From NCBI RefSeq assembly GCF_918741295.1, contig NZ_CAKKNB010000003.1, forward strand, positions 124,001 to 188,000: a stretch of 64,000 bases of DNA. Reading direction: 5' to 3'. The notes beneath the pieces were generated by a model. The model was given only the letters and a program-made list of their open reading frames with translations, was not told the DNA's origin and ran no database searches. This document shows, piece after piece, positions 8,449 to 17,764 of this stretch; positions within the stretch are counted from its first letter, which is position 1; each line of letters starts with the position of its first letter. The translations under genes were made by a program, and so were the position numbers. This DNA is from Aquabacterium sp. CECT 9606 (GTDB lineage: Bacteria > Pseudomonadota > Gammaproteobacteria > Burkholderiales > Burkholderiaceae_C).

Positions 8449-10224
8449 ATGAGTTCAATGGTTCTTGCCCGCAAATACCGTCCCCACAGTTTCGAGGCCA
8501 TGGTTGGCCAGGGGCATGTGGTCCAGGCTTTGAGCAACGCGCTCACGCAGCAGCGCTTGCACCATGCTTATTTGTTCACCGGAACGCGGGGCGTGGGTAA
8601 GACCACGGTCTCGCGCATTTTGGCCAAATCGCTCAATTGCGTGGGCTTGGATGGCACAGGCGGCATCACGGCGCACCCTTGTGGGCAGTGCCAGCCTTGT
8701 CGCGACATCGACTCAGGCCGCTTCGTGGACTACGTCGAGCTGGACGCTGCCTCAAACCGCGGGGTGGAAGAGATCTCGCAACTGCTGGACCAGTCGGTGT
8801 ACAAGCCGGTGGTCGGGCGCTTCAAGGTCTACATGATCGACGAAGTGCACATGCTGACCAACCACGCCTTCAACGCCATGTTGAAAACGCTGGAGGAGCC
8901 GCCTGACTACCTGAAGTTCGTGTTGGCCACGACCGATCCGCAAAAGGTGCCGGTGACCGTGCTGTCCCGTTGTCTGCAATTCAATTTGCGCCCGATGGCC
9001 ATGCAGACCGTGCAAGACCACTTGCAGCAGGTGATGGCCTCTGAGGCGATCAGCGCTGAACCCGGTGCCTTGAGCCTGCTGGCCCGGGCTGCCCGTGGAT
9101 CGATGCGTGATGCCTTGTCCCTGACCGACCAGGCCATCGCCTTTGGCGGTGGAAGCCTGCTGGAAGCCAACGTTCGGCAAATGCTGGGCGCGGTGGACCG
9201 GCAGCACATCCAGAAGATCATTGAATCGGTGTCCGCCGCAGATGGAGCTGGCCTGGTGGCGACGGTTGATGCCTTGCGCGAGCTGGGTCTGTCAGCCTCG
9301 GGCACGTTGGAAGAGCTGGCCACAGCCCTGCAGCGCATGGCCGTGATCCAGGCGGTACCGCAAGCGGCCGATGCCTCGGATCCCGACGCGGCTTTGTGGC
9401 AGTCCCTGGCGGGCATGTTGGCGCCGGATGAAACCCAGTTGTTTTACAGCCTGGCTTTGCAAGGGCGGGCGGAATTGGCCTTGGCACCCGACGAGTACAG
9501 CGGCCTGTTGATGCTGCTGTTGCGCTTGCTGGCTTTCAAACCCGCGCAGGCCGGACAACACACAGGAGACCGGGCCGCTCCCAGCCCAAAAGCTGAAAGC
9601 TCGGGTGCCGCCAGGCCGGCCCCCGAGCCAGTGCAGAGGGGGCCGGCCAAGCCAGCGCCCGAGGTGCCCCAGGGCGTTCCCCCGTGGGAGGTCTTGCCCG
9701 ACCAGGCTTACGAGGCGGGCAATGCCGAGCCAGACTCGCCACCCGTTGAAGCGCCGGCCTTGGTTGGTGAATCGCCTGCGCCAGCACCTGCACCACAGCC
9801 AGTGGCTGCTGCCCTGCCAGACGATCCCTTGTCGGATCGTTGGGCGCAGCTGGTTGCCCAAATGGCGGCCCGCAACAGCATCACCGCACTGGTCCGCGAA
9901 CTGGCCATGCAGGCCCAGTGCGTGGCCAGCATGGAAGAGGGCGGTGGCAGCCGTTGGCGCCTGCGCGTCGAGCGTGAAAGCCTGCGGGGCGACATGCACC
10001 GCGAGCGCCTGGCCCAGGCTTTGTCGCAGTTGTTGGAACACACAGCCGTGATCGAACTGGAAGGCGGTGCGGCGGTCAACACCCCGGCACAGCGCGACCA
10101 GGCCGCCCGGGAGCGCCGGCAGCGCGCCGCCGAAGATTTGATCCAGCGAGACCCGCTGGTGGTCTCCGCCTTGGCCCAGTATCCTGGTGCCCGCATCGTC
10201 GCGGGTTCGATCCGCCCGGTGTGA
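8449..10224 (+). CDS. dnaX: DNA polymerase III subunits gamma/tau
   Basis: A 591-residue clamp-loader ATPase. The AAA+ part is at residues 1-240: VLARKYRPHSFEAMVGQ at the start, Walker A GTRGVGKTT, a zinc module HPCGQCQPC, ELDAASNRGVEEI, Walker B YMIDEVHMLT, and arginine-finger LSRC. The collar domain III follows, then an Ala/Pro-rich linker (about residues 365-455) and a C-terminal tau domain that should bind DnaB and the polymerase alpha subunit. No A-AAA-AAG frameshift signal is evident in the linker, so a gamma form made by frameshifting is not supported. It is followed by ybaB and recR in the conserved order. Confidence 0.96.
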   Translation: MSSMVLARKYRPHSFEAMVGQGHVVQALSNALTQQRLHHAYLFTGTRGVGKTTVSRILAKSLNCVGLDGTGGITAHPCGQCQPCRDIDSGRFVDYVELDAASNRGVEEISQLLDQSVYKPVVGRFKVYMIDEVHMLTNHAFNAMLKTLEEPPDYLKFVLATTDPQKVPVTVLSRCLQFNLRPMAMQTVQDHLQQVMASEAISAEPGALSLLARAARGSMRDALSLTDQAIAFGGGSLLEANVRQMLGAVDRQHIQKIIESVSAADGAGLVATVDALRELGLSASGTLEELATALQRMAVIQAVPQAADASDPDAALWQSLAGMLAPDETQLFYSLALQGRAELALAPDEYSGLLMLLLRLLAFKPAQAGQHTGDRAAPSPKAESSGAARPAPEPVQRGPAKPAPEVPQGVPPWEVLPDQAYEAGNAEPDSPPVEAPALVGESPAPAPAPQPVAAALPDDPLSDRWAQLVAQMAARNSITALVRELAMQAQCVASMEEGGGSRWRLRVERESLRGDMHRERLAQALSQLLEHTAVIELEGGAAVNTPAQRDQAARERRQRAAEDLIQRDPLVVSALAQYPGARIVAGSIRPV

Positions 10225-10285
10225 GGGCAAGCCCGTGTTCCGGGCGACAATCATGGTTTGCATTAGCGTTAGATAAGGAATCGTC

Positions 10286-10612
10286 ATGCTCAAAGGACAA
10301 CTCGCCGGCTTGATGAAGCAAGCCCAGCAAATGCAGGACAACCTGAAGAAGGCCCAGGACGAACTGGGCTTGATCGAGGTGGAAGGCCAGTCTGGCGCTG
10401 GCCTGGTCAAGGTGCTGATGACCTGCAAGAACGACGTCAAGCGCGTCACCATTGACCCCAGCCTGCTGGCCGACGACAAGGACATGCTGGAAGACCTGGT
10501 CGCTGCCGCCTTCAACGACGCGGTCCGCCGCGCTGAAGCCACGTCGCAGGAAAAGATGGGCAAGTTGACGGCCGGTATGCCCATGCCTCCTGGCATGAAG
10601 CTGCCGTTCTGA
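10286..10612 (+). CDS. ybaB: Nucleoid-associated protein YbaB/EbfC
   Basis: A 108-residue DNA-binding protein. The N-terminal helix [20 protein letters not shown] and the sheet region [20 protein letters not shown] are the family core, and the C-terminus ends with a Met/Pro-rich [17 protein letters not shown] tail. The dimer uses tweezer-like helices to bind DNA without strong sequence preference. It lies 61 bp after dnaX and 10 bp before recR; this three-gene order is widely conserved and often co-transcribed. AAGGAATC before the ATG is the likely ribosome site. Confidence 0.96.
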   Translation: MLKGQLAGLMKQAQQMQDNLKKAQDELGLIEVEGQSGAGLVKVLMTCKNDVKRVTIDPSLLADDKDMLEDLVAAAFNDAVRRAEATSQEKMGKLTAGMPMPPGMKLPF

Positions 10613-10622
10613 TCGAACCGAC

Positions 10623-11210
10623 ATGGCCGATCCGGCTTTAGAGGTCTTGATCGACGCTCTGCGCTGCCTGCCTGGCGTTGGGCAGAAGTCGGCGCAGCGC
10701 ATGGCGTTTCACCTTTTGCAGCATGACCGTGTCGGGGCCATGAAGCTGTCGCAGGCGCTGGCCGCGTCCATCGATGAGATCGGGCATTGCGAGCGTTGCC
10801 ACACCTTCAGCCGCGCCCCCGTGTGCGATGTCTGCCAGGACGAGTCGCGCGACCAGAGCCTGCTGTGCGTGGTCGAAAGCCCGGCCGATCAGGCCGCTTT
10901 CGAGCGCACGGGCAGCTACCACGGCCTGTACTTCGTGCTGCTGGGGCGGCTCAGCCCGCTGGATGGCATCGGGGTGCACGACATCGGCCTGACGGCTTTG
11001 CTGCAGCGGGCGGTCGATGGGCTGGTCGCAGAGGTGATCCTGGCCACGAATTTCAATGCCGAAGGCGAGGCCACCGCCCACGTCATTGGCGAGGCACTGC
11101 GCCAGCGTGGTATGAAAGTAACGCGCCTGGCGCGAGGTGTGCCCGTTGGCAGTGAGTTGGAGTACGTGGACCTGGGTACCATTGCGCACGCGTTCATGGA
11201 TCGTCGCTGA
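10623..11210 (+). CDS. recR: Recombination mediator RecR
   Basis: A 195-residue DNA-binding protein of the RecFOR gap-repair pathway. The N-terminal helix-hairpin-helix is [20 protein letters not shown], a C4 zinc finger follows (CERC then CDVC, residues about 57-73), then the Toprim domain ([21 protein letters not shown] and [13 protein letters not shown]), and the C-terminal [21 protein letters not shown]alker-B-like segment. RecR with RecO loads RecA onto SSB-coated gaps. The Toprim acidic residues are non-catalytic in this family. Confidence 0.97.
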   Translation: MADPALEVLIDALRCLPGVGQKSAQRMAFHLLQHDRVGAMKLSQALAASIDEIGHCERCHTFSRAPVCDVCQDESRDQSLLCVVESPADQAAFERTGSYHGLYFVLLGRLSPLDGIGVHDIGLTALLQRAVDGLVAEVILATNFNAEGEATAHVIGEALRQRGMKVTRLARGVPVGSELEYVDLGTIAHAFMDRR

Positions 11211-11270
11211 TTGATCCCTGCGCGTTCGTTCTAAAACAGACATGGGTCCGAGAGACCGAGGAGATTTTTG

Positions 11271-11666
11271 ATGACGATTGCCAAATGGACCGTCCTGGCC
11301 GCTTTCATGCTGCCTGTCCTGACCGTGGGCATGGCCAAGGCCGCCACGATCAAGCTGGGCCGCCGCAACGGTGGCTATGACAACAACAACCCGCGCGAAT
11401 GGGCCGGCAAGCTGACGGGGTGGCACCAACGTGCCCATGCCGCGCAGATCAACGGCTTCGAGGCGCTGCCCTTGTTCGCCGCAGCGGTGATCTTTGCGCA
11501 AATGGCGCAGGCCGATCAGGCCCGCATCGACATGCTGGCCCTGGCCTTCATCGGCATCCGCGTGGTCTACGTGGCCATGTACCTGGCCAACCTGGGCACG
11601 CTGCGTACCTTGGTCTGGACGGCCGGCCTGGCCACCAATATCGCGCTGCTGGCGATGGCTGCCTGA
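11271..11666 (+). CDS. MAPEG family membrane protein
   Basis: A 131-residue membrane protein with four hydrophobic segments (about residues 5-25, 60-78, 84-104 and 110-130). The segment GWHQRAHAAQINGFEALPLFAAAV is typical of the bacterial MAPEG group (membrane-associated proteins in eicosanoid and glutathione metabolism), where the R-A-x-x-A-x-x-N-x-x-E pattern is conserved. Eukaryotic members are glutathione S-transferases or eicosanoid synthases; the role of bacterial members is mostly unknown. The ATG at 11271 has a GAGGAG site 8 bp upstream. It follows recR by 60 bp but probably has its own promoter. Confidence 0.85.
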   Translation: MTIAKWTVLAAFMLPVLTVGMAKAATIKLGRRNGGYDNNNPREWAGKLTGWHQRAHAAQINGFEALPLFAAAVIFAQMAQADQARIDMLALAFIGIRVVYVAMYLANLGTLRTLVWTAGLATNIALLAMAA

Positions 11667-11690
11667 ACCAGGCCCTGAGGTGCGGGGAGG

Positions 11691-13346
11691 TCAGCGAGCG
11701 CTGGCCACCCGCACTCGGCTGGCACGACCAGGAGTTGCTCGGCCTTTGACGGCACGGTTGCCAGTGCGGGATGCGCTGGCCACCTTGATCGTGGCCTTGC
11801 TGGGCGAGCGCGCGGCGGTGCGGGTGTTTGTCTGCACGGCCTTTTTGCCTGCCGGCACATAGACCACCACGCTTTGCCCACGCTTGAACTTGGCCGAGGC
11901 CGACACGCGATTCCATTGCGCAACCTGGGCGGCTGACACGCGGTAGCGGCGTGCCAGACTGGCCACCGAGTCGTTCTTGCCTGCGCGCAAGTTCATGCGG
12001 CGCAGCGGGGGCAAATCAGGGGCCAGGGCCATCATGGCGTTGTCGGCCACGCTTTCAGACACGTCTTGCTCGCGGTGCTGGCTGCGAGGCACCAACAGGG
12101 TCGAGCCGGCCTTGACCAGCATCTTGGGCGGAATTCGGTTGATCTCGCGCAGCGTGGCTTCGCTCATGCCCACCTGCTTGGCGGCGTCTGCCGGGCGCAT
12201 GGTGCGTGGCACGGTCCAGGCTGTCCAGGTGGCCAACAGGCCTTTGTGCTGGCTGAGGTTGTGCACAAACTGGCTGGCGTTGTCGTAGGGCAAGAGCACC
12301 TGGGGCGTGCCGGCCGCCAGGATCACCGGTTTGTTCATCGAGGGGTTGAGGTCTTTGAACTCATCGGTGGACAAGCCCGCCAGCTTGGCGGCCAGAGACA
12401 CGTCCATGTCGCGCTGGATGGGCACGCTCACAAAGTAGGGGTGGTTCTCGATGGGCGTCAGGATCAGGCCGAAGCTGTCCGGGCGCAGCACGATGTTGCG
12501 CACGGCGTGCAGCTTGGGCACGTAGTTGCGCGTCTCGACGGGCATGTTCAGGCTGAGATAGTCGGTCGGCAGGCCGGCCTTGATGTTGCGGTTGATGGCC
12601 TTCTGCACATTGCCTTCGCCCCAGTTGTAGGCGGCCAGGGCCAGGTGCCAGTCGCCGAACTGGCGCTGCAGGCGTTGAAGGTAATCGAGTGCGGCCCGGG
12701 TGGAGGCCAGCACATCGCGGCGGTCGTCGCGGAACACGTTTTGCTTGAGCGCGAAGTCCTTGCCCGTGGCCGGCATGAACTGCCAGATCCCCGAGGCGCG
12801 GGCTGATGACATGGCCGTCGGGTTGAATGCGCTTTCGATGAAAGGCAGCAGGGCCAGTTCCGTGGGCATCTGGCGGCGCTCGATCTCTTCCAGGACGTGG
12901 AAGAGGTAACGGCTGGAGCGCTCGGTCATGCGCTGCACATAGTCGGGGCGGCTGCTGTACTAACGCTCGTGGTCACCGACCAGGGGGATGTCCAGTTCAG
13001 GCAGGCCAAAGCCACGGCGCACGCGCACCCACAGATCTTGGTTGGCGCTCACGTCGTCCAGGTTCAGGGTGGTGTCGGGGCGCAGGGGGTCGGTGGGGAT
13101 GCCAACGGCTTCGCGGGTGTCGTCTTCCTGCTGGGCATCCGCGGGCGCTTGCAGGGGCTTGGCGGTGGGCGCAGCCACGGTGGCCATGGCGGAGGCCGTG
13201 GTGGCCTTGGCCAGTTTGCTGGCGCCGTCTTGATCGGCTTGGCCACCTGTGGCTTGGGTGTCCAGGCTGGAGCAGCCGGTGAACAGCAAGGCGCTGAGCA
13301 AGGCTGCGCACAGGGCGATGGGACGAAGGGTGGGCTTGGTGCTCAT
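11691..13346 (-). pseudogene. mltD: Membrane-bound lytic transglycosylase D, interrupted by an in-frame amber codon
   Basis: The frame codes a lipoprotein signal (lipobox LFTGC near residue 25), a short linker, and then a lytic transglycosylase domain with catalytic Glu in LPFIESAFNPTAMSSARASG and IWQFMPATGKDFALKQN, followed by two LysM repeats (about codons 360-405 and 455-505) and a basic tail. It is broken by TAG at 12960-12962 (codon 129), just before YSSRPDYVQRMTERS. The frame is otherwise intact on both sides, so this is a single-base nonsense change, suppression, or a sequencing error. Downstream translation from an internal ATG at 12938 would make a protein with no export signal. MltD cleaves peptidoglycan strands to 1,6-anhydromuropeptides. 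The ATG overlaps the gloB stop by 4 bp. Confidence 0.85.
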
Positions 13347-14128
13347 GCTTTGAAATTGTTCTTCCATTGGCGCAGGGCGGTGAAAACCGCCGAGCCGGAG
13401 CTGTCCTGCGCGCCATGTTGCTGGGCGCTGGCGATCACCTGAGGCTGGGCGCAGCGCATGAATGGGTTGATCGCCATCTCGGTGGCAATCGTGGTCGGCA
13501 AAGTCGGCTTGCCAAGCTGTCTCAGGTGCAGGCAGTCGAGTTCGTAGGCCACAGTGTCGGTGTTTTGCGGTTCCACAGCGCGGGCAAAACGCAGGTTATC
13601 CAGGGTGTATTCGTGGGTGCAGCACACGGTGGTGTTGCCGGGAAGGGTGCTGAATCGACTCAAGGCCTGGAACAGTTGTTCGGCCGTGCCGTCGTAAAGA
13701 CGGCCGCATCCAGCGCTGAAAAGGGTGTCGCCGCAAAACAGCAAGGGCGGCTGGCCGGGTTGAGAAAGGTCGAAACGCACCACATAGGTGATGTGGTCCG
13801 CAGTGTGGCCGGGGGTGTCCCACACGTCAACCCTTGTGCCCAGAAAATCTATGTAAACGCCTTCGCCTACCTTGATGTCAACCCCAATGATGTCCGAGTT
13901 GGCGGGTCCGTAGACAGGGCCCTCCAAGTGAGGCCGCAGGGCCGCCAGGCCGCCGACATGGTCCGGGTGCCGATGGGTCACTAGAATGAGCGCCAGTTCA
14001 AGGCCCAGGCTTTGCAAGGCCTGCAGCACGGGCGCGGAGTCTCCCGGATCCACGACGAGCGCTTTTTGGCCATCGTGAAGCATCCAGATGTAGTTGTCAG
14101 TGAAGGCGGGTAGGGCAAGCAGATTCAT
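13343..14128 (-). CDS. gloB: Hydroxyacylglutathione hydrolase (glyoxalase II)
   Basis: A 261-residue metallo-beta-lactamase-fold hydrolase that turns S-lactoylglutathione into lactate and glutathione. The N-terminus LLALPAFTDNYIWML is typical. The metal motif THRHPDHVGG supplies the His and Asp ligands (the second position is Arg instead of the common His, outside the ligands), with further ligands in DTPGHTADH, FCGDTLFSAGCGRL and CTHEYT. The C-terminal substrate domain ends with ALRQWKNNFKA. Its start codon shares bases with that of the divergent methyltransferase; a consensus TATAAT for this gene sits at 14145-14150 on the minus strand. mltD follows with a 4-bp overlap. Confidence 0.95.
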   Translation of the reverse strand: MNLLALPAFTDNYIWMLHDGQKALVVDPGDSAPVLQALQSLGLELALILVTHRHPDHVGGLAALRPHLEGPVYGPANSDIIGVDIKVGEGVYIDFLGTRVDVWDTPGHTADHITYVVRFDLSQPGQPPLLFCGDTLFSAGCGRLYDGTAEQLFQALSRFSTLPGNTTVCCTHEYTLDNLRFARAVEPQNTDTVAYELDCLHLRQLGKPTLPTTIATEMAINPFMRCAQPQVIASAQQHGAQDSSGSAVFTALRQWKNNFKA

Positions 14129-14951
14129 GACTAAAGTCGCGCCAATTATAGAGTTGCACCCTTGGCTGGCCCTGCCGCCAGGCCAGGCTTTGCTGGAGTG
14201 GGAGCAATGCCAGATCGACCGTCTGGTGGCCGATGTGTTTGGTTTTCATGCCATGCAATTGGGCTTGCCCGAACTGGATGGTTTGCGCACGAACCGCATG
14301 CCTCACCGCTGGCTGGCACTGGACACAGCCTACCAGGGCTGGACGCCACCGACCGAGAAGGGGCCTGTGTCCCTGGACCAGGGTGCGCCTTTGAGTTTGC
14401 GTTGCGATTTCGAGGCCCTGCCGTTTCCAAGCAATAGCCTGGACCTGGTGGTGTTGCCGCACGCGCTGGAGCTGGCACGCGACCCGCACCACACGCTGCG
14501 CGAGGTCGAGCGTGTGCTGGTGCCCGAGGGCCGCGTGGTGATCGCCGGGTTCAATCCCGCCAGCTTCTGGGGTTTGCGGCAACGAATGGGCAGTTGGGGT
14601 GTTGACCAAGCCACTGTTCTGCCGCAAGGCGAGTTCATCGCCTACTGGCGTTTGCGGGATTGGTTGCGCCTGCTGGATCTGGAAGTGGAGGCCGGCAGTT
14701 TTGGCTGCTACCGCCCCATGATCAGCAGCGAAACATGGTGGAATCGGCTGGAGTGGATGGACCGTGCGGGCGACCGTTGGTGGCCGGTGTTGGGCGCTGT
14801 TTATTTCGTGGTGGCCGTCAAGAGGGCCAGGGGCATGCGCTTGGTGGGCAAGGTGCGCAAGGCGCGCATGCCTCACCCGGCCGCTGCGCCGGCCGCCGTG
14901 ACCAGTCGGCAACAGCGACAAGCAGTTTTCAAGAAGGACAGGAATGAGTGA
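14127..14951 (+). CDS. SAM-dependent methyltransferase, class I
   Basis: A 274-residue cytosolic methyltransferase of unassigned substrate. The Rossmann-like core is at about residues 60-180: [20 protein letters not shown] and [20 protein letters not shown], then [18 protein letters not shown], the strand and loop after the SAM site typical of Methyltransf_11 proteins. The classic glycine-rich motif I (E/D-x-G-x-G-x-G) is degenerate here. It lies between gloB and rnhA, an arrangement common in betaproteobacteria. The start at 14127 overlaps the gloB start codon (CATG); an in-frame ATG at 14094 would extend into gloB. It overlaps rnhA by 8 bp. Confidence 0.8.
   Translation: MTKVAPIIELHPWLALPPGQALLEWEQCQIDRLVADVFGFHAMQLGLPELDGLRTNRMPHRWLALDTAYQGWTPPTEKGPVSLDQGAPLSLRCDFEALPFPSNSLDLVVLPHALELARDPHHTLREVERVLVPEGRVVIAGFNPASFWGLRQRMGSWGVDQATVLPQGEFIAYWRLRDWLRLLDLEVEAGSFGCYRPMISSETWWNRLEWMDRAGDRWWPVLGAVYFVVAVKRARGMRLVGKVRKARMPHPAAAPAAVTSRQQRQAVFKKDRNE
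14145..14150 (-). promoter_or_regulatory. Consensus -10 (TATAAT) for gloB
   Basis: ATTATA on the plus strand reads TATAAT on the minus strand, 16 bp before the gloB ATG, predicting a 5' leader of about 10 nt. It lies inside the first codons of the divergent methyltransferase. The -35 region is weak. Confidence 0.55.
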
Positions 14952-15393
14952 GACGGAACAGCCCGTGGTGGTCTACACCGATGGTGCTTGCAAGGGCAAC
15001 CCGGGGCCGGGCGGTTGGGGCGTTTGGATGGTGAGCGGGCCCCATCAAAAGGAAATGTGGGGCGGCGAAAGCCTGACGACCAACAACCGCATGGAACTCA
15101 TGGCCGTGATCCAGGCGCTGACGGCGCTCAAGCGGCGCTGCTCGGTCATCATCTACACCGACAGCCAATACGTGCGCAAAGGCATCACCGAGTGGATCAC
15201 CGGTTGGAAGCGCAAGGGCTGGAAAACGGCCGACAACAAGCCTGTCAAGAACGCCGACCTGTGGCAACGCCTGGAACAGGCTGCGGCCGAGCACAATGTG
15301 GATTGGCGCTGGGTGAAGGGTCACGCGGGCGACCCGGGTAATGAACGCGCTGATGGCCTGGCCAACCGGGGCGCGGCTGAGGCCGTGATGTGA
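14944..15393 (+). CDS. rnhA: Ribonuclease HI
   Basis: A 149-residue RNase H that removes RNA from RNA-DNA hybrids. The catalytic D-E-D-D set is visible: Asp in [18 protein letters not shown], Glu in [13 protein letters not shown], Asp in [13 protein letters not shown] and Asp in NERADGLAN, plus the flexible-loop His in [15 protein letters not shown]. The basic handle [17 protein letters not shown] is present, as in the E. coli enzyme. An AGGACAGGA sequence lies upstream of the ATG. The gene overlaps the methyltransferase by 8 bp, so the two are probably one transcript. It converges with the GNAT gene, leaving 7 bp. Confidence 0.97.
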   Translation: MSETEQPVVVYTDGACKGNPGPGGWGVWMVSGPHQKEMWGGESLTTNNRMELMAVIQALTALKRRCSVIIYTDSQYVRKGITEWITGWKRKGWKTADNKPVKNADLWQRLEQAAAEHNVDWRWVKGHAGDPGNERADGLANRGAAEAVM

Positions 15394-15400
15394 GCTTGGC

Positions 15401-15949
15401 TTACAGGATCATGACCATGGTCAGCTTGTCGAAATAGCGAACCTGTCCCGGGCCATCAATCAGCTTGATCACGTGGGGCACGACGCCGCAGGCCTGGAAG
15501 CCGGCACGTTCGTAAAGCCGGATGGCGGCTGTGCTGGAGGTGCTGACACGCAAGGTGATCTGCTCCAGGCCGATGGCCTTGCGGGCCTCGGCCAGGCAGG
15601 CGGTCATGAGCAGGTCGCCCAGGCCTTCACCCATGTGCGACGGGCTGACCATCATGCTGTTCAGTTCGGCGCTGTGCCGCAGCTTCTGCAGGGATTGGCG
15701 CTCCAGCCCAATCGTGCCCACCAGCTTGGGTCCAACCCAGGCGCCCAGCAAGAACGTACCACCCAGGGTGTCGTTCAGGCCCAGCCTGCCGATGTAGCTC
15801 TCAGGAGGGCGTGCATGTTCGCTTTCGATGTCGTTGTCGAAGGCGTCGATGTGCAGTCTCAAGCCTTCGTCCCGCAAGGATTTGTAGGCGCTCAGATCAG
15901 CCGGGCCAATGCGGGCTATTCGGACGCTGGATGGTTCAGGCTGGTCCAT
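15401..15949 (-). CDS. GNAT family N-acetyltransferase
   Basis: A 182-residue acetyl-CoA-dependent acyltransferase. The GNAT core occupies about residues 50-160: FLLGAWVGPKLVGTIGLERQ (beta-4 region), MMVSPSHMGEGLGDLLMTAC (motif A, with the Q/R-x-x-G-x-G/A pyrophosphate loop as HMGEGLG), and ITLRVSTSSTAAIRLYERAGF (motif B). The substrate is unknown. The start at 15949, inside the 3' end of mobA (14-bp overlap), avoids an unrelated leader predicted from an upstream in-frame codon. The overlap suggests co-translation with mobA, but no functional link to the molybdenum cofactor is evident. Confidence 0.85.
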   Translation of the reverse strand: MDQPEPSSVRIARIGPADLSAYKSLRDEGLRLHIDAFDNDIESEHARPPESYIGRLGLNDTLGGTFLLGAWVGPKLVGTIGLERQSLQKLRHSAELNSMMVSPSHMGEGLGDLLMTACLAEARKAIGLEQITLRVSTSSTAAIRLYERAGFQACGVVPHVIKLIDGPGQVRYFDKLTMVMIL

Positions 15950-16562
15950 GCAGTGTCTCCGGGGTGTTGATGTTGATGAAAGCTGCAGGATCGTTGAAGG
16001 ATACGCCGATCCAGGTGCAAGACTTGATCCATTGGCCAACACGGCGCTCGCCCTGGGCCAGCGCGGATTCCAGCGATGGACGGGTGCGGGCGTGGATCAA
16101 GGCGCAAGTCCAATGGTGGCGGGTTTCGCCGTCGGCGTCCTGGGTCACGGGCACGGCGATGTCAGCATGGTGGCTCAAGGCCTGTTGATGCAATTGGGTG
16201 ACCAGCGTAGACGGCAAGGCCGGCGTGTCGCAAGCGGCCACCATCAACCATGGTGTCGCAGCTTGGCGCAGGCCGGTGAGGATGCCGGCCAGGGGCCCCA
16301 GCGATGCGTTGATGTCCACCGCATCAGGCCAGACCTGGCCCTGGGCCGAGGCCGCTTGCAGCAACTGGCCATAGCGCTCCAGGTCACGGTTGGCGTTGAT
16401 GTGCAAGGTGCCGACCTGGGCTTGCAAGGCGCGGATCACCCAGCTGGCCAAAGCCTGGCCTTGGTAGAGCTGCAAGCCCTTGTTGACGCCGCCCACGCGC
16501 CGGCCTTCACCGCCTGCCAGCAGCCACCCGGTGATCTCGGACTGCGGCAGATGGTCAGCCAC
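15936..16562 (-). CDS. mobA: Molybdenum cofactor guanylyltransferase
   Basis: A 208-residue nucleotidyltransferase that adds GMP to Mo-molybdopterin to form MGD. The signature [20 protein letters not shown] at residues 14-33 is the nucleotide loop (consensus LAGGxGxRMGGxDKG, here Asn for Asp), and [10 protein letters not shown] carries the metal-binding Asp (usually CDSP). A central NRDLERYGQ segment and a C-terminal FININTPE (NxNTPE) complete the family pattern. The start overlaps the end of moaA by 8 bp, so moaA and mobA form one operon. Confidence 0.93.
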   Translation of the reverse strand: MADHLPQSEITGWLLAGGEGRRVGGVNKGLQLYQGQALASWVIRALQAQVGTLHINANRDLERYGQLLQAASAQGQVWPDAVDINASLGPLAGILTGLRQAATPWLMVAACDTPALPSTLVTQLHQQALSHHADIAVPVTQDADGETRHHWTCALIHARTRPSLESALAQGERRVGQWIKSCTWIGVSFNDPAAFININTPETLHGPA

Positions 16563-17691
16563 CGATGTAGCTCATCTCGATGCGCTGCTCGGGCGCCACG
16601 CCCTGGGCACGCAGTTGCGAATATTGGTCTTCGCGCTGGGCCCACAGCTGGCGCAGGCCAGCGGCGATGTCGCTGTCTGAATGGGCCCGGTCGGCGCGCA
16701 GCAGGGTGCGCAGATCGTGGCCGCGGCTGGCGAACAGGCAAGTGAACAGCTGGCCATCGGTGGACAGGCGCAGGCGGTTGCAATCGCCGCAAAAAGCCTG
16801 CGTGACGCTGGAGATGAAGCCCACCGAGCCTTGGCCATCGGCATAAGACCAGCGCTGGGCGGTTTCGCCCGGGCGTGGGCTGGTGGCGGGCTGCAGCGGA
16901 AACTCCGCCTGGATGCGCTGGCGCACCTGGCTTGACGGCAGCACCTGGTCCATCTGCCAGGCATTGGTGTTGCCCACGTCCATGAACTCGATGAAGCGCA
17001 ACTCGATGCCGGTGCCCCGGAAGTGACGGGCCATGGGCAGGATCTGATCGTCGTTGACGCCGCGCTGAACCACCATGTTGACCTTGATGGGCCCCAGTCC
17101 GGCTGCCTGCGCAGCCTCAATGCCGCTCAGCACATCGCCCACAGGGAAGTCGGCATCGTTCATGCGCTTGAACACCGCGTCGTCCAGGGCGTCCAGGCTC
17201 ACGGTGATGCGGTGCAGCCCCGCGTTTTTCAGCGCCTGTGCCTTGCGGGCCAGGATCGAGCCGTTGGTGGTCAGGGTCAGCTCGGGGGGCTGGCCATCCA
17301 GCGTGCGCAACTGCGCCAGTTGTTCCACCAGGCGCTCAAGGTGACGGCGCAACAAAGGTTCGCCGCCAGTCAGGCGCAGCTTGCGAACACCCAGACCCAG
17401 GAAGATGCGCGCCGTTCGCGTGATTTCTTCAAAGGACAGCAACTGTGGCTGCGGCAGGAACGGGTGGTCGCTGCCAAACACATCGCGCGGCATGCAATAG
17501 CCGCAGCGGAAGTTGCAGCGATCGGTCACGGAGATGCGCAGGTCGCGCAAGGGGCGGCCCAGCCTGTCGATCGGCTCGCCGTGGGCCGCGCGGGGCCCTG
17601 TCAGGGGAAGGATGGGGCTGGTTCGGGGCGACCGCAGTTGCTCGCGCAAACGTTGCAGGGGGACCAGCGTTGACTCACTCATGGCCGCCAT
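16555..17691 (-). CDS. moaA: GTP 3',8-cyclase MoaA
   Basis: A 378-residue radical SAM enzyme for the first step of molybdopterin synthesis. After a 40-residue N-terminal leader, [19 protein letters not shown] holds the SAM-cluster CxxxCxx[13 protein letters not shown] is the SAM-binding GGEP motif. The C-terminal second cluster ligands are visible as [19 protein letters not shown] (CxxC then 13 residues then C). The chain ends with MSYIGG, whose GG tail is catalytically required in MoaA. A second ATG 9 bp inside is possible. moaC, moaE and moeA are not in this window. Confidence 0.96.
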   Translation of the reverse strand: MAAMSESTLVPLQRLREQLRSPRTSPILPLTGPRAAHGEPIDRLGRPLRDLRISVTDRCNFRCGYCMPRDVFGSDHPFLPQPQLLSFEEITRTARIFLGLGVRKLRLTGGEPLLRRHLERLVEQLAQLRTLDGQPPELTLTTNGSILARKAQALKNAGLHRITVSLDALDDAVFKRMNDADFPVGDVLSGIEAAQAAGLGPIKVNMVVQRGVNDDQILPMARHFRGTGIELRFIEFMDVGNTNAWQMDQVLPSSQVRQRIQAEFPLQPATSPRPGETAQRWSYADGQGSVGFISSVTQAFCGDCNRLRLSTDGQLFTCLFASRGHDLRTLLRADRAHSDSDIAAGLRQLWAQREDQYSQLRAQGVAPEQRIEMSYIGG

Positions 17692-17764
17692 TGTGCGGCA
17701 GCGAGGACGCCGTGCGTGCGGCCTTCACCACGTATCCCGGGGGGATGTCGGGCTTATCGGGCGG

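Noticed and set aside
9540..9600. Possible programmed frameshift for the gamma subunit in dnaX
   Set aside because: The only A-rich spot (CCCAAAAG) is not an A-AAA-AAG slippery site and has no clear downstream stem.
11691..12938. Treating the catalytic half of mltD as an independent gene with its own start
   Set aside because: It would lack an export signal, has no ribosome site at its first ATG, and is in the same frame as the lipoprotein start with only one stop codon between.
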